In this document: positions 17,034 through 25,170 of the stretch, in pieces
Position numbering within the stretch: the first letter of the stretch is position 1
Layout of the letters: each line of letters opens with the position of its first letter
From: JAOTVV01 sp041602035
GTDB lineage: Bacteria; Gemmatimonadota; Gemmatimonadetes; Gemmatimonadales; GWC2-71-9
Assembly (NCBI GenBank): GCA_041602035.1
Contig: JBFIHA010000007.1
Coordinates: 62,001-126,000, forward strand
Reading direction: 5' to 3'
Length of the DNA stretch: 64,000 nucleotides
Program-made: the position numbers and the translations under genes
Notes under the pieces: model-generated
Told to the model about the DNA's origin: nothing
What the model saw: the letters and a program-made list of their open reading frames with translations, nothing else
Databases searched by the model: none

Positions 17034-19808
17034 TCACTCCACGCCGATAGGCTGCGTCGCGAAGCGCTCGAGCATTAGGTCCTGCACACGGCTTGCCGCA
17101 CCCGCTGCCCCGTCCGCCTGGCTGTAGGATCCGTCCGCGTGGAGTATCCACGCCGAGGCATCGGCGAGCTCGGTGTCGAGAATCTCATCCAGGCGACGTC
17201 GAGCATCCGCATCCACAATGGGTGTCACGACCTCCACGCGACGCCGCAGGTTCCGCGGCCGCCAATCCGCGGAGCCGATGTAGTGCTCGACGACGCCACC
17301 GTTGACGAACCGGAAGATCCGGGCGTGCTCGAGAAACCGGCCCACCGCCGCCACCACGCGGATCGTCTCGGAGAGATTGGGCACCCCCGGACGCAGTGCA
17401 CAGATACCGCGCACGATCAACTCGATGGTGACCCCCGCTTGCGACGCTCGATAGAGCGCTTCGATCACCTCACCGTCGGCGAGGCCGTTCAGCTTCACAC
17501 GGATCCCGGCCGGTCGTCCCTGGCGAGCGTGGTCGGCCTCCCGATCGATCAACTCGATGAAACGCGAGAGCATGTTCGTTGGCGCGACCATGAGATGCTC
17601 GAAGGTGCCCGCGGGCGGTCGTGACGAGCCGGTCAGTTCGTTGAAGAGCTGGTTGACCTCCCCGCAGATGCCCTCATGCACCGTAAGGAGCCCAAGGTCG
17701 GTGTACTGGCGGGCGGTGACCGCATTGTAGTTGCCCGTCCCGATGTGCACGTAGCGGCGGACCCGCTCGCCCTCACGGCGCACCACGAGGGCAAGTTTCG
17801 CGTGGGTCTTGTACTTCACCAGACCGGTGACCACGTGAATGCCCCCGCGTTCCAGTTGCTTGGCCCAGAAGATGTTCAACTCTTCGTCGAACCGGGCTTT
17901 CACCTCCACGAAGACCGAGACGTCCTTGCCCTGGGCCGCCGCTCTGAGGAGCGCCTCGGCGAGCACCGTGGGCCCACCCGGGCGGTAGAGCGTGAGCTTG
18001 ATCGCCATCACGTCCGGGTCGTCGGCGGCCTCCACGAGGAGCCGCTCCGTCGTGGCCTCGAAGGACTGGTAGGGGTGGTGCACCAACACGTCGCCGCGCG
18101 CGACTATGTCGAACATGGACTCATCGGTCTTGAATGGCTCCGCCGGCACCACGGGCGGGTAGTCGAGCTCCGGGAGCCCGATGTCCGTCAGCTCGCGGAG
18201 GGAGCCCAGGTCCACCATCCCATCGACCTCATGCACGTCGGATGCGTGCAGCGGAATGCCCTGGCTCTCCTCCTTTCGCCGGAGCTCCCGAATCAGCAGA
18301 TCGCGGATCGCGAACGGCATCGTTCGCCCGACCTCGACCCGCACGATCGCCCCGGCCGGTCGGCGGCGCAGTTCCTCTTCGATCGCTTCCAAGAAGCTGG
18401 AGGCATTCCGTTCGTCGAACTTGATCTCCGCGCTCCGCGTGATCCGGAAGGGATGCACCTCCAACACGTCTCGTCCCGGGTACAAGGTCGCAATGTTGGC
18501 GGCAATGGCTTCTTCGACCGGGACGAAATCCATCGAATCTGCGAGGCGAATGAACCGAGGCAGCGCATCCGAGACTTCAAGGTGGACAAAATGATCGCGG
18601 GAGGTACGGGGGTCGCGCACCACCACCGCGAGCGACAGCAGATGGTCTTCCATGAACGGGAACGGATGGCCGCCAGCGAGCGTGATGGCCTTGGGCGTGA
18701 GCAACGGGAGGACACGCTCGTCGAAGTAGTCGCGCAAATACTCATGCTCACGGTCGTCGAGGCTATCCAGTGTGCGGATCCGCAGTCCCGCCGGCTCCAG
18801 GGCATCCGCACACAGCGTGTGGAGACACCGATATTGTCTGCGGATCAGGGCCCGGAGCTTCACGTTGATGGCCTGGAGAAGGTCGCTCGGCGTCCGCCCG
18901 TCGATCGAACGCTTCGTGATGCCTTCGGCCACTGCCTGTCGCAGTCCCCCGACTCGCACCTGGAAGAACTCGTCCAGATTGGAACTGAAGATGGCGAGAA
19001 ACCGAACCCGGGCGAGCGGGGGCACGCTCGGGTCTTCCGCGAGCGCCAGGACGCGCGCGTTGAACTCCAGGAGGCTGAGCTCCGGATTGAGGACCGCTGC
19101 GGTCGACGCCACCACGGTCTCCTCGGGAGCGCTCGCCAGGAGCTTGGTCGCATCGAACATCTTCGATCCGCGTTTCCGGCTGGGCGGCTTGGCAATCTCG
19201 GCGGTGGTGGACACCGTGGGGTGGGTGCCCGTGACCGCCGCGGCGCGCTTCTCGGGCGCGTAGATGTCGCCGATCTCGAAGAGCCACAATACCAGGATCA
19301 CCAAGTTGAAGACGGCCGACACCAGCAGCGCAATGGTGAGCACCTGCACCCCCGCGGCGAGACCGACTCCAATCGCCAAGAAGACGTAGACGGCGTCCTT
19401 GGTATCCTGCAGCGTGTTGCGGAAGCGCACGGCCGCAACGATGCCGGCGAGGGCAAAGGCCAGCGCGACCGACGACTGCACGATGATCACGATGCCCGTG
19501 ACCGCCAGCGGCAGCATGATGATGGTGTGCACCAGCGATTGGTCGTAGCGGACCTCGCGCTTGGTCACCATGTACACCCACGCGATCGGCACGACCAGCA
19601 GGAGCGCGCCGATGAGGGCAATGGCCGTTCGCAGGATCAGGTTCGGGGCGGCGAGAAAGCCGCGACTTCCCTCCAACGCTGGACCCTGGAGGCTGAGACT
19701 CTCCGGCACGTCCACTGGCTGAAACGCGATCGCGAGGCCGGGGAAGAGCCGTGTGAGGGCCACGGTGACCAGAACGAGCCCCGCATAGTAGAGGAGCAGC
19801 TTGGCCAC
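17034..19808 (-). CDS. ppk1: DUF4956 membrane domain fused to polyphosphate kinase 1
   Basis: Second PPK1, here as the C-terminal 680 residues of a roughly 924-residue protein. The first 180 residues hold about four hydrophobic segments (near 4-22, 58-82, 90-126 and 139-178). They include the DUF4956 pattern AAVRFRNTLQDTKDAVYVFLAIGVGLAAG. A charged linker (185-235) leads to the PPK start NPELSLLEFN. Catalytic motifs are intact: SNLDEFFQVRVGG, HHPYQSF, YKTHAKLAL and YVHIGTGNYN. Start is uncertain: GTG at 19808 is the shortest that keeps helix 1, and an in-frame TTG at 19922 is possible; the frame further upstream crosses a terminator. DUF4956 genes elsewhere neighbour VTC-like polyP polymerases, so a membrane-coupled polyP synthase is a reasonable inference. 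Confidence 0.87.
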   Translation of the reverse strand: MAKLLLYYAGLVLVTVALTRLFPGLAIAFQPVDVPESLSLQGPALEGSRGFLAAPNLILRTAIALIGALLLVVPIAWVYMVTKREVRYDQSLVHTIIMLPLAVTGIVIIVQSSVALAFALAGIVAAVRFRNTLQDTKDAVYVFLAIGVGLAAGVQVLTIALLVSAVFNLVILVLWLFEIGDIYAPEKRAAAVTGTHPTVSTTAEIAKPPSRKRGSKMFDATKLLASAPEETVVASTAAVLNPELSLLEFNARVLALAEDPSVPPLARVRFLAIFSSNLDEFFQVRVGGLRQAVAEGITKRSIDGRTPSDLLQAINVKLRALIRRQYRCLHTLCADALEPAGLRIRTLDSLDDREHEYLRDYFDERVLPLLTPKAITLAGGHPFPFMEDHLLSLAVVVRDPRTSRDHFVHLEVSDALPRFIRLADSMDFVPVEEAIAANIATLYPGRDVLEVHPFRITRSAEIKFDERNASSFLEAIEEELRRRPAGAIVRVEVGRTMPFAIRDLLIRELRRKEESQGIPLHASDVHEVDGMVDLGSLRELTDIGLPELDYPPVVPAEPFKTDESMFDIVARGDVLVHHPYQSFEATTERLLVEAADDPDVMAIKLTLYRPGGPTVLAEALLRAAAQGKDVSVFVEVKARFDEELNIFWAKQLERGGIHVVTGLVKYKTHAKLALVVRREGERVRRYVHIGTGNYNAVTARQYTDLGLLTVHEGICGEVNQLFNELTGSSRPPAGTFEHLMVAPTNMLSRFIELIDREADHARQGRPAGIRVKLNGLADGEVIEALYRASQAGVTIELIVRGICALRPGVPNLSETIRVVAAVGRFLEHARIFRFVNGGVVEHYIGSADWRPRNLRRRVEVVTPIVDADARRRLDEILDTELADASAWILHADGSYSQADGAAGAASRVQDLMLERFATQPIGVE

Positions 19809-19928
19809 CGGTGAATCGAGAATACGGCGGATCGTTACGCTCCGGGTATGACCGTCAATTTCGAAACTACGGACCCGCCGGACCGGTCGCCAGTGTGATC
19901 CCGTTCTGCGTGCACGGCTCAATAACGC

Positions 19929-19956
19929 GAGAGGGAGGGCGCGTGCCCTCCCTCTC
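19929..19956 (-). terminator. strong hairpin terminator after the DUF4384 gene
   Basis: A perfect 12-base inverted repeat (19929-19940 and 19945-19956) with a 4-base loop lies 28 bases past the stop of the leftward DUF4384 gene. There is no long T run. It separates that transcript from the leftward DUF4956-PPK1 gene and rules against the longest start reading for that gene. Confidence 0.65.
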
Positions 19957-19983
19957 GTCCTGCGTTGGCGTATCCTCGGCCGG

Positions 19984-21960
19984 TTAGTTCTTCTTTCGCC
20001 GCGTGGGTGCCGACCGCGCCGGTGAGGAACGCGTCGGAGCTCGGGACGGCGCCGGACGAGCAGCCGGACGGCTGGGTGCGGGCCGTGGCGCTGGCCGAGC
20101 CGCCGGACGGCTGGGTGCTCGCCTGGGCGCTGGCCGGGCCGCTGGACGACTGGGCGCTGGCCGGGCCGCTGGACGACTGGGCGCGGGTCGGGCGGTTGGT
20201 CGCGGCACCGATCGGCTTGGGGCCGGCCGGGCCGTTGGCCGCGGCGCCGGTCTGCTCGGAGCCGGCCGGGCCGTTGGGCGACTACTGGGGCTCGACCGCG
20301 GCGCAGCCCTTCGCGGCGCTGCTGGGCGAGCGGTCGGGGTCCGTGGCGTTGCCGGTGGGTTGACCCGTCCCGACGTCGGTGCTCGGGTCGGTGTCCGTCG
20401 CTCCAACTTCGGCGTGGCTTGCGAGCCACGATCGGTGCTGGGCCGGGCGGGGACAACCGTCGCGGGGCGGCGCTCCACCGGCGTCCGGGTTGGCGTGCGG
20501 GCCTCGGGCACCTGCCGTCGGGCCGCCGAGCCTTCCGGCTGCCGCGCGGGTGTCTCCGGGCGGGCCGTTGGCGTCTGCCGCCGCTCCGTCGACCTGGTTT
20601 CGGTGGCCGGTCGTCTGGTCGCACCGGGTGTGCCCACCTGGCGCCGATCGGATCCGGGCTCGGTGGACGGCGTCGCCCGGCGACCGGTCTGCGGCGTCTC
20701 CGCCGCCGGCTCCGGCCGCTGCTGACCCTGCTCAGCCGTCGCGGGTCGGCGCACGCGCTCGGTCGAGGGGATCACGCGACGACCGTCGGTGATGCCCCAC
20801 CCGTCGGGCTGAACCCGACGACCCGAGGGTTCCTGCGTCGGCGCGACCCGGCGTCCCGACGTTTCCTGCACGGGTGCGACCCGCCGCGCGCCGCTCTGTG
20901 CGTTCTCCACCGACCGGCGACCAGTTACGCGGTCTGCCGTCGGTGCGACCCGATCCGCCCCCTGACCCAGGGCTGGCGTGATGCGTCGTCCGCTCATCTG
21001 GTTTCCGACGCGGGACGACAGCGTGGAGCGCAACCCGCTATTGAGCTGGGTACCCGTCACCAACCGGCTCCGAGTGATGATTCCGCCACGCGCCAGGTCG
21101 TACCGATCCGCCGACTTCCAGACATACCGGCCACGCACGCGTCCGCTGCCCGCATAATACGTCCCCACCGGATAGCGGTATCGGTACGGGTCGTAGTAGC
21201 GGACCGAGTACGGGTAGTAGTAGTACGCCGAGTACGGATAGTAGTAGGCCCAGCGATACGGTCGATACCGGTGGGGGTACCACCAGGACGGGCCGTACCA
21301 ATAGGGATCGTACCAGTAGGGGTCGTGCCAGGAGCCCCACCCCACCGAGAACCCCCACCAGGGATCCCACCAGCCATAACCGAGACTGACGTTCACATAC
21401 GAACGGGGGTAGTACCCGCCGTAGTAGTAGTTGTCGGCGACCCGCTCACCCACCACGTAGTGGGTGAGGTCGTAGCTGAACCCGATCCCAGCCGCCATGT
21501 CCTGCACGAGTGCGGTGAGCTCGGTTTCGGGGTCGTGGTTCTCGTTGAGCCGCCACTGTTCGAACACGCGGTAGTCCCAGTGGTCGGCTCGCATATACGC
21601 GTCGAATCGGAATGGATCGCGCGAAAACGCCGCGTACACGGTACCCACGCCGCGCGTTTCGTAGATGCGGAACGATTCTCGATCACCGCGTCCGCGGATC
21701 TCGTACTCCCGTCCACCGCGGACATAGTTGTCGTGGAGCGGGTCGACGGGGAACAGGACCCGAATGCGCCCGTCAGGCTCCGCATGCAGGATCAAGAGAT
21801 ACCCGTCCGCGTCGGCACGGGCGTAGACCCGAACGCGATCACCGCGCTCGAGGTCGCCCCGCTTGTTCAGCCAGACCTTGATGGGGGCCTGCTGCAACGC
21901 GTTGGGCATCTCCGCAGCCGGCGCGAGCGTCAGCGATGTCAAGAGCAACGCAGTGATCAT
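19984..21960 (-). CDS. secreted DUF4384 protein with Tyr/Trp-rich centre and Arg/Pro/Ala-rich repeat tail
   Basis: Exported protein of 658 residues. A signal peptide (1-17) is followed by a DUF4384 domain (about 28-125; DRVRVYARADADGYLLILHA, RIRVLFPVD). Residues 177-270 are extraordinarily rich in Tyr, Trp, Pro and Gly (GYGWWDPWWGF, DPYWYDPYWYG). From about 320 to the end the chain is low-complexity, rich in Thr, Pro, Arg and Ala. It finishes with RPAPSRPAAR-type repeats (about 545-650) and KKN, and is strongly basic. DUF4384 occurs in secreted or kinase-associated proteins of unknown role. A surface or extracellular structural role is likely; binding of polyanions is speculative. Confidence 0.75.
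   Translation of the reverse strand: MITALLLTSLTLAPAAEMPNALQQAPIKVWLNKRGDLERGDRVRVYARADADGYLLILHAEPDGRIRVLFPVDPLHDNYVRGGREYEIRGRGDRESFRIYETRGVGTVYAAFSRDPFRFDAYMRADHWDYRVFEQWRLNENHDPETELTALVQDMAAGIGFSYDLTHYVVGERVADNYYYGGYYPRSYVNVSLGYGWWDPWWGFSVGWGSWHDPYWYDPYWYGPSWWYPHRYRPYRWAYYYPYSAYYYYPYSVRYYDPYRYRYPVGTYYAGSGRVRGRYVWKSADRYDLARGGIITRSRLVTGTQLNSGLRSTLSSRVGNQMSGRRITPALGQGADRVAPTADRVTGRRSVENAQSGARRVAPVQETSGRRVAPTQEPSGRRVQPDGWGITDGRRVIPSTERVRRPATAEQGQQRPEPAAETPQTGRRATPSTEPGSDRRQVGTPGATRRPATETRSTERRQTPTARPETPARQPEGSAARRQVPEARTPTRTPVERRPATVVPARPSTDRGSQATPKLERRTPTRAPTSGRVNPPATPRTPTARPAAPRRAAPRSSPSSRPTARPAPSRPAPRPTARPAPSRSVPRPTARPAPSRPAARPAPSRPAARPAPRRAPSRPAARPAPRPAPSRPAARPAPSRAPTRSSPARSAPTRRKKN
20035..20290. 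repeat. in-gene degenerate tandem repeats encoding Arg/Pro/Ala tail
   Basis: Short GC-rich units (ggacggctgggtgc-like on this strand, alternating 12, 15 and 24 bases) repeat along the 3' end of the DUF4384 gene. They translate as PAPSRPAARP-type repeats. The variation between units suggests slippage-driven length change. They also create spurious open frames on the opposite strand. Confidence 0.7.
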
Positions 21961-22102
21961 GGTGTCCTCCTCGCCGTGGCCCGCCGTGCGGAATCGTCCA
22001 CCGCTCTGCGATCGGGCCGTTGCTCGCTCACCTCTCCAAAGCTACCACGCTTGGGGCCGCACAGGCGAGCGCCACCCATTGTAGTAGCAAGCACCGTTCC
22101 AC

Positions 22103-22136
22103 AGGCTATCACATTGTCCTATAACAGGTTATCATG
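22103..22136. promoter_or_regulatory. near-identical direct repeat upstream of SRPBCC gene
   Basis: Two related boxes, aggctatcac (22103) and aggttatcat (22126), are spaced 23 bases apart in an AT-richer stretch of the 238-base divergent spacer. They lie about 65-95 bases before the SRPBCC start and could be paired regulator half-sites. No known operator consensus is matched with certainty. Confidence 0.3.
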
Positions 22137-22198
22137 TATCACCATGCCCGGAAAACGTCCACAAATCGGGACAGGCTTCCACGGGGTGAAACACCCTG

Positions 22199-22672
22199 AT
22201 GGCTACTGAGTTCGTGTTGGAACGGACGCAGACGGTACGGCGACCGTTGGACGAGGTGTTCCCGTTCTACGCCGATCCGCGGAATTTGGCTCGGATCACG
22301 CCCCCCTGGCTGGGCTTGCGCATCGTGTCCGATAGCCCGCTGCAGATGCGGAAGGGCCTCAGAATCGACTACCGAATTCAACCGCTGTGGGTACCGCAGC
22401 GCTGGACATCGGAGATCACCGAGTGGGATCCCCCCAACCGGTTCGTGGACGAGCAACGGCGCGGGCCGTACCGACGCTGGCATCACGAGCACACGTTCCG
22501 CACCGTCGACGACGGCACCGAGATCACCGATCGCGTGACGTACGCGCTCCCCCTGGGACCGTTGGGCCGACTGGCGCACGCCGTGTTCGTCCGACGGCAG
22601 CTGGAGTCGATCTTCGCGTACCGCGCGGCGGTCGTGCGTGAGCTGTTCGGACCGTCCTCCCAGAGGCCGTGA
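22199..22672 (+). CDS. SRPBCC family protein (CoxG/ligand-binding type)
   Basis: Protein of 157 residues with the polyketide-cyclase/START-like fold: FVLERTQTVRRPLDEVFPFYADPRNLARITPPWL at the start, then WTSEITEWDPPNRFVDEQ and WHHEHTFRTVDDGTEITDRVTY. This subgroup is often found next to photolyase or NAD-dependent epimerase genes, but not here. Its stop codon overlaps the start of the next membrane-protein gene by one base (tgatg), so the two are translationally coupled. Confidence 0.75.
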   Translation: MATEFVLERTQTVRRPLDEVFPFYADPRNLARITPPWLGLRIVSDSPLQMRKGLRIDYRIQPLWVPQRWTSEITEWDPPNRFVDEQRRGPYRRWHHEHTFRTVDDGTEITDRVTYALPLGPLGRLAHAVFVRRQLESIFAYRAAVVRELFGPSSQRP

Positions 22673-23238
22673 TGCTGCTCGAATCCATCCCTGTGTGGCT
22701 CATCGGCACCGCCATCTTCCTGCTCCGCATCGTAGACGTCTCGATTGGGACGATTCGGACGATCGCGATGGTGCAGGGGCGCAAAGGGTATGCGGTGGTG
22801 CTCGGGTTCTTCGAGGTCTTGGTCTGGATCCTCGCCGTCGCACAGGTCGTGGCGCGCATCGACGATACGCCGTGGCTGGCGCCGTTCTATGCCGGGGGAT
22901 TTGCTGCCGGCGTCTGGGTGGGCATGGCCATCGAGAAGCGGCTGGCGCTGGGTCGCTATGTCATTCGCATCATCTCGCGCACGCGCAGCGCGGACATCGT
23001 CGCGGCGCTGCGCGGACGGGGCCACGTGTTGGCGACGTTCGCCGGCCAGACCACGGAGGGACCGGTCAACCTGCTGTTCGTCTCCGCGCGCGGCCAGCAG
23101 GTGCGCGAGGTGCTCGACGTGTCGAGAGCGATCGACCCGGAGGTGTTCGTGCTGGTGGAGGCGGCGATGGAATGGAGTGAGAACGTCTATCCCGCCCCTC
23201 ACACCACGGGGTGGCGTGCCGTCTTCAAGAAGAAATGA
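22672..23238 (+). CDS. DUF2179/UPF0316 membrane protein
   Basis: Inner-membrane protein of 188 residues: three hydrophobic helices in the first 85 residues (including FLLRIVDVSIGTIRTIAMVQGRK, the UPF0316 signature), then a DUF2179-like soluble domain (IISRTRSADIVAALRGRGH, TTEGPVNLLFVSARGQQ). DUF2179 domains bind nucleotides in related proteins. Function unknown. Coupled to the SRPBCC gene upstream. The GTG at 22669 is an alternative one codon earlier. Confidence 0.8.
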   Translation: MLLESIPVWLIGTAIFLLRIVDVSIGTIRTIAMVQGRKGYAVVLGFFEVLVWILAVAQVVARIDDTPWLAPFYAGGFAAGVWVGMAIEKRLALGRYVIRIISRTRSADIVAALRGRGHVLATFAGQTTEGPVNLLFVSARGQQVREVLDVSRAIDPEVFVLVEAAMEWSENVYPAPHTTGWRAVFKKK

Positions 23239-23275
23239 GGGGGAGCGCGCCTCACCGGGCAGCGCCTTCCCGCGC

Positions 23276-24397
23276 TTAGATCCAGTCCGACTTGCGGAAC
23301 GCCCGCAACGCCTCCGCGAACCGCTCCATCTCCTCCGGCAACCCAATGGACACGCGATTGTAGTCGAGCATCGGGGGAAACGGCCGGCCCACGCGGATAC
23401 CGCGCTCCCGCATCCGCACGATGTGTGTCCGGAGATTCCCGTGGATGCGATGCATCAGGAAGTTCGTGTGTGTTGGCAGCGCCTCGATGTCCAACTCCGC
23501 GAGGCACTGGAGTGCGATGCGCTTGCCGCGCTCGTTCACGGCGAGACTCCGCCGCACGAAGTCGCCATCCTCGAGACTGGCAAGGCCGGCGACCAGGGCG
23601 AAGTGGTTTGCATTGTTCCGTACGTTGAGACGGCGGAGGCGGCCGGCTGTCTCGGGATGGGCGATTCCGTAGCCGAGTCGGATCCCGGCCATGCCGTAGA
23701 CCTTGGAGAACGTTCGGGCCACGACGACGTTGGGCCGCTCGCCGATCCAGCCGAGCGCGGTGTGATAGGACGGGTCCGTCACGAAGTCGAAATACGCCTC
23801 GTCGACGATGAACGAGATGTGTTCCGGCGCCGATGCGATCCAATCGTCGATGGCATCACTGGACGTGAGGGTGCCTGTTGGGTTGTTCGGATTGCACAGG
23901 TACACGCACAACGGGCCAGTCGCACCCGCTGTCCGCTCCCGCATGGCGTCGAGGTCATGGGCGAGTGCCGATGTGAGCGGAACCTTCACGATCTCCAAAT
24001 TGCCGGGCCCGGCATACCACTCGGCATCCTCGTACGTGGGGCTCGCCAGCACCAACCGCCCGGCAGGCCGGGTGAAGGCCTCCACCGCCACCTTCAGGAC
24101 CTCCGTCGAGCCGGCCCCCAAGACGATGTTCTCCGAGCGGACCCCGTGCTTGGCGGCGAGCGCCTCGATCAGTGGCGCGCGGAGCTGCGGGTAACGGTTG
24201 GCATCGGCGATGCCGGACACAACGGCCTGCCGCGCCCGAGGCGAGATCCCAAGCGGGTTTTCGTTCGAGCTGAGACGGATATCCCGTGGGGGGGACGGCG
24301 GCGCGGCTGCCCAGGCTGGGCGCGTGCGAGGCGAAAGCCCGCTCACGCCGAGCAGACCAGCCGACAGACCGGTCCGCACGAAGGTACGTCGCTGCAT
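23276..24397 (-). CDS. HisC-like aminotransferase with Tat export signal
   Basis: PLP fold-type I aminotransferase of 373 residues, of the histidinol-phosphate aminotransferase family. LSSNENPLG, NPNNPTGT, DEAYFDF and the PLP lysine in RTFSKVYGMAGIRLGYG are all present. It begins with a twin-arginine signal (MQRRTFVRTGLSAGLLGVSG, cleavage near AWA/A), so it is predicted to be folded in the cytoplasm and exported. That is unusual for this family, whose histidine-pathway members are cytosolic. No other his genes are nearby, so a role outside histidine synthesis is likely. Confidence 0.84.
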   Translation of the reverse strand: MQRRTFVRTGLSAGLLGVSGLSPRTRPAWAAAPPSPPRDIRLSSNENPLGISPRARQAVVSGIADANRYPQLRAPLIEALAAKHGVRSENIVLGAGSTEVLKVAVEAFTRPAGRLVLASPTYEDAEWYAGPGNLEIVKVPLTSALAHDLDAMRERTAGATGPLCVYLCNPNNPTGTLTSSDAIDDWIASAPEHISFIVDEAYFDFVTDPSYHTALGWIGERPNVVVARTFSKVYGMAGIRLGYGIAHPETAGRLRRLNVRNNANHFALVAGLASLEDGDFVRRSLAVNERGKRIALQCLAELDIEALPTHTNFLMHRIHGNLRTHIVRMRERGIRVGRPFPPMLDYNRVSIGLPEEMERFAEALRAFRKSDWI

Positions 24398-24461
24398 GGG
24401 ACCTCCGGGAAGGGAGCTCGAGGCTAACGATACGGGTCGCGGCGGGACGCGGCCACCCGTG

Positions 24462-25145
24462 CTAGGGCCGCCACGCCTCGCCGTGCCAGCACATCTCCCA
24501 GAATTCCCACTCGTAGCGGCTCGACAGCACGAACAGGTCTTCGAGCCGACGGCGCTTGGTCGCGTCCGCCCCCGCGGCGACGCGATCCAGCTCCTCCTTG
24601 AGCCAGTCCGCCGCCGCCGCGAACTCCGGCGACGCGTATTGGGCTATCCAGTCAGTGTACCGTTGGTCGGCGGGAGGGTCGCCTTTCGCGAGCTGGTGAC
24701 CGATGTACACGTAGCCCCAGGCGCAGGGCAACAGGGCCGCCAGGAGATCGGCCATGTCGCCGTCCGCCGACGTGCGCACGAGGAAATCGGTGTAGGCACG
24801 CGTGGTGGGCCACATCGGCTCCGCTTCGAGGGCCGCCCCCGAGATCCCGAACCGCTCCGCATACGTGCGGTGCAGGGCCATTTCGCTGTTGAGCGTGAGG
24901 TCCAGCACCTTGGCGTACCAGCCCATCGCCTCGAGCCGATCGGCCTTGGCCACCGCCCAGGCGAAGATGCGGGCGAACTCCTTGAGGTAACGGTAGTCCT
25001 GCAGCACCCAGCGCTTGAACCGCTCGATCTCGAGCGTGCCGTCCCCGAGCCCGCGCACGAACGGATGCTCGAGTTGTGCGTCCCATATCGGCTTTGCCTT
25101 CTCGTAGAGCTGAGCGGACAGTGACACGGATCCTCGACCGATCAT
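24462..25145 (-). CDS. tenA: TenA/thiaminase II family protein (TenA_C type)
   Basis: Helical-bundle protein of 227 residues of the TenA family, which salvages the thiamin pyrimidine moiety. HPFVRGLGDGTL, WVLQDYRYLKEFARIFAWA, the catalytic-cysteine segment ALLPCAWGYVYIG and the C-terminal YEWEFWEMCW match TenA_C. The ATG at 25145 has a ggaaggg site 10 bases upstream; an in-frame GTG at 25127 (with gagg close by) is the alternative. It lies 25 bases after a second TenA-like gene on the same strand, so they are probably co-transcribed. Confidence 0.8.
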   Translation of the reverse strand: MIGRGSVSLSAQLYEKAKPIWDAQLEHPFVRGLGDGTLEIERFKRWVLQDYRYLKEFARIFAWAVAKADRLEAMGWYAKVLDLTLNSEMALHRTYAERFGISGAALEAEPMWPTTRAYTDFLVRTSADGDMADLLAALLPCAWGYVYIGHQLAKGDPPADQRYTDWIAQYASPEFAAAADWLKEELDRVAAGADATKRRRLEDLFVLSSRYEWEFWEMCWHGEAWRP

Positions 25146-25170
25146 GATGTGCGAACCCTTCCCGCTCCCC

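Noticed and set aside
17676..19814. A 712-codon plus-strand open frame
   Set aside because: Entirely antisense to the DUF4956-PPK1 gene and rich in His/Arg/Glu shadow sequence with no domain.
19809..20624. N-terminal extension of the DUF4956-PPK1 frame by about 270 residues
   Set aside because: The extra region is low-complexity Arg/Pro shadow of the DUF4384 gene in another frame and crosses a strong terminator at 19929-19956.
20003..22209. Long plus-strand frames over the DUF4384 gene
   Set aside because: They are products of the GC-rich tandem repeats on the opposite strand; no ribosome site or domain supports them.
22745..24427. A 560-codon plus-strand frame
   Set aside because: It shadows the DUF2179 gene and is antisense to the HisC-like gene, both of which have clear motifs.
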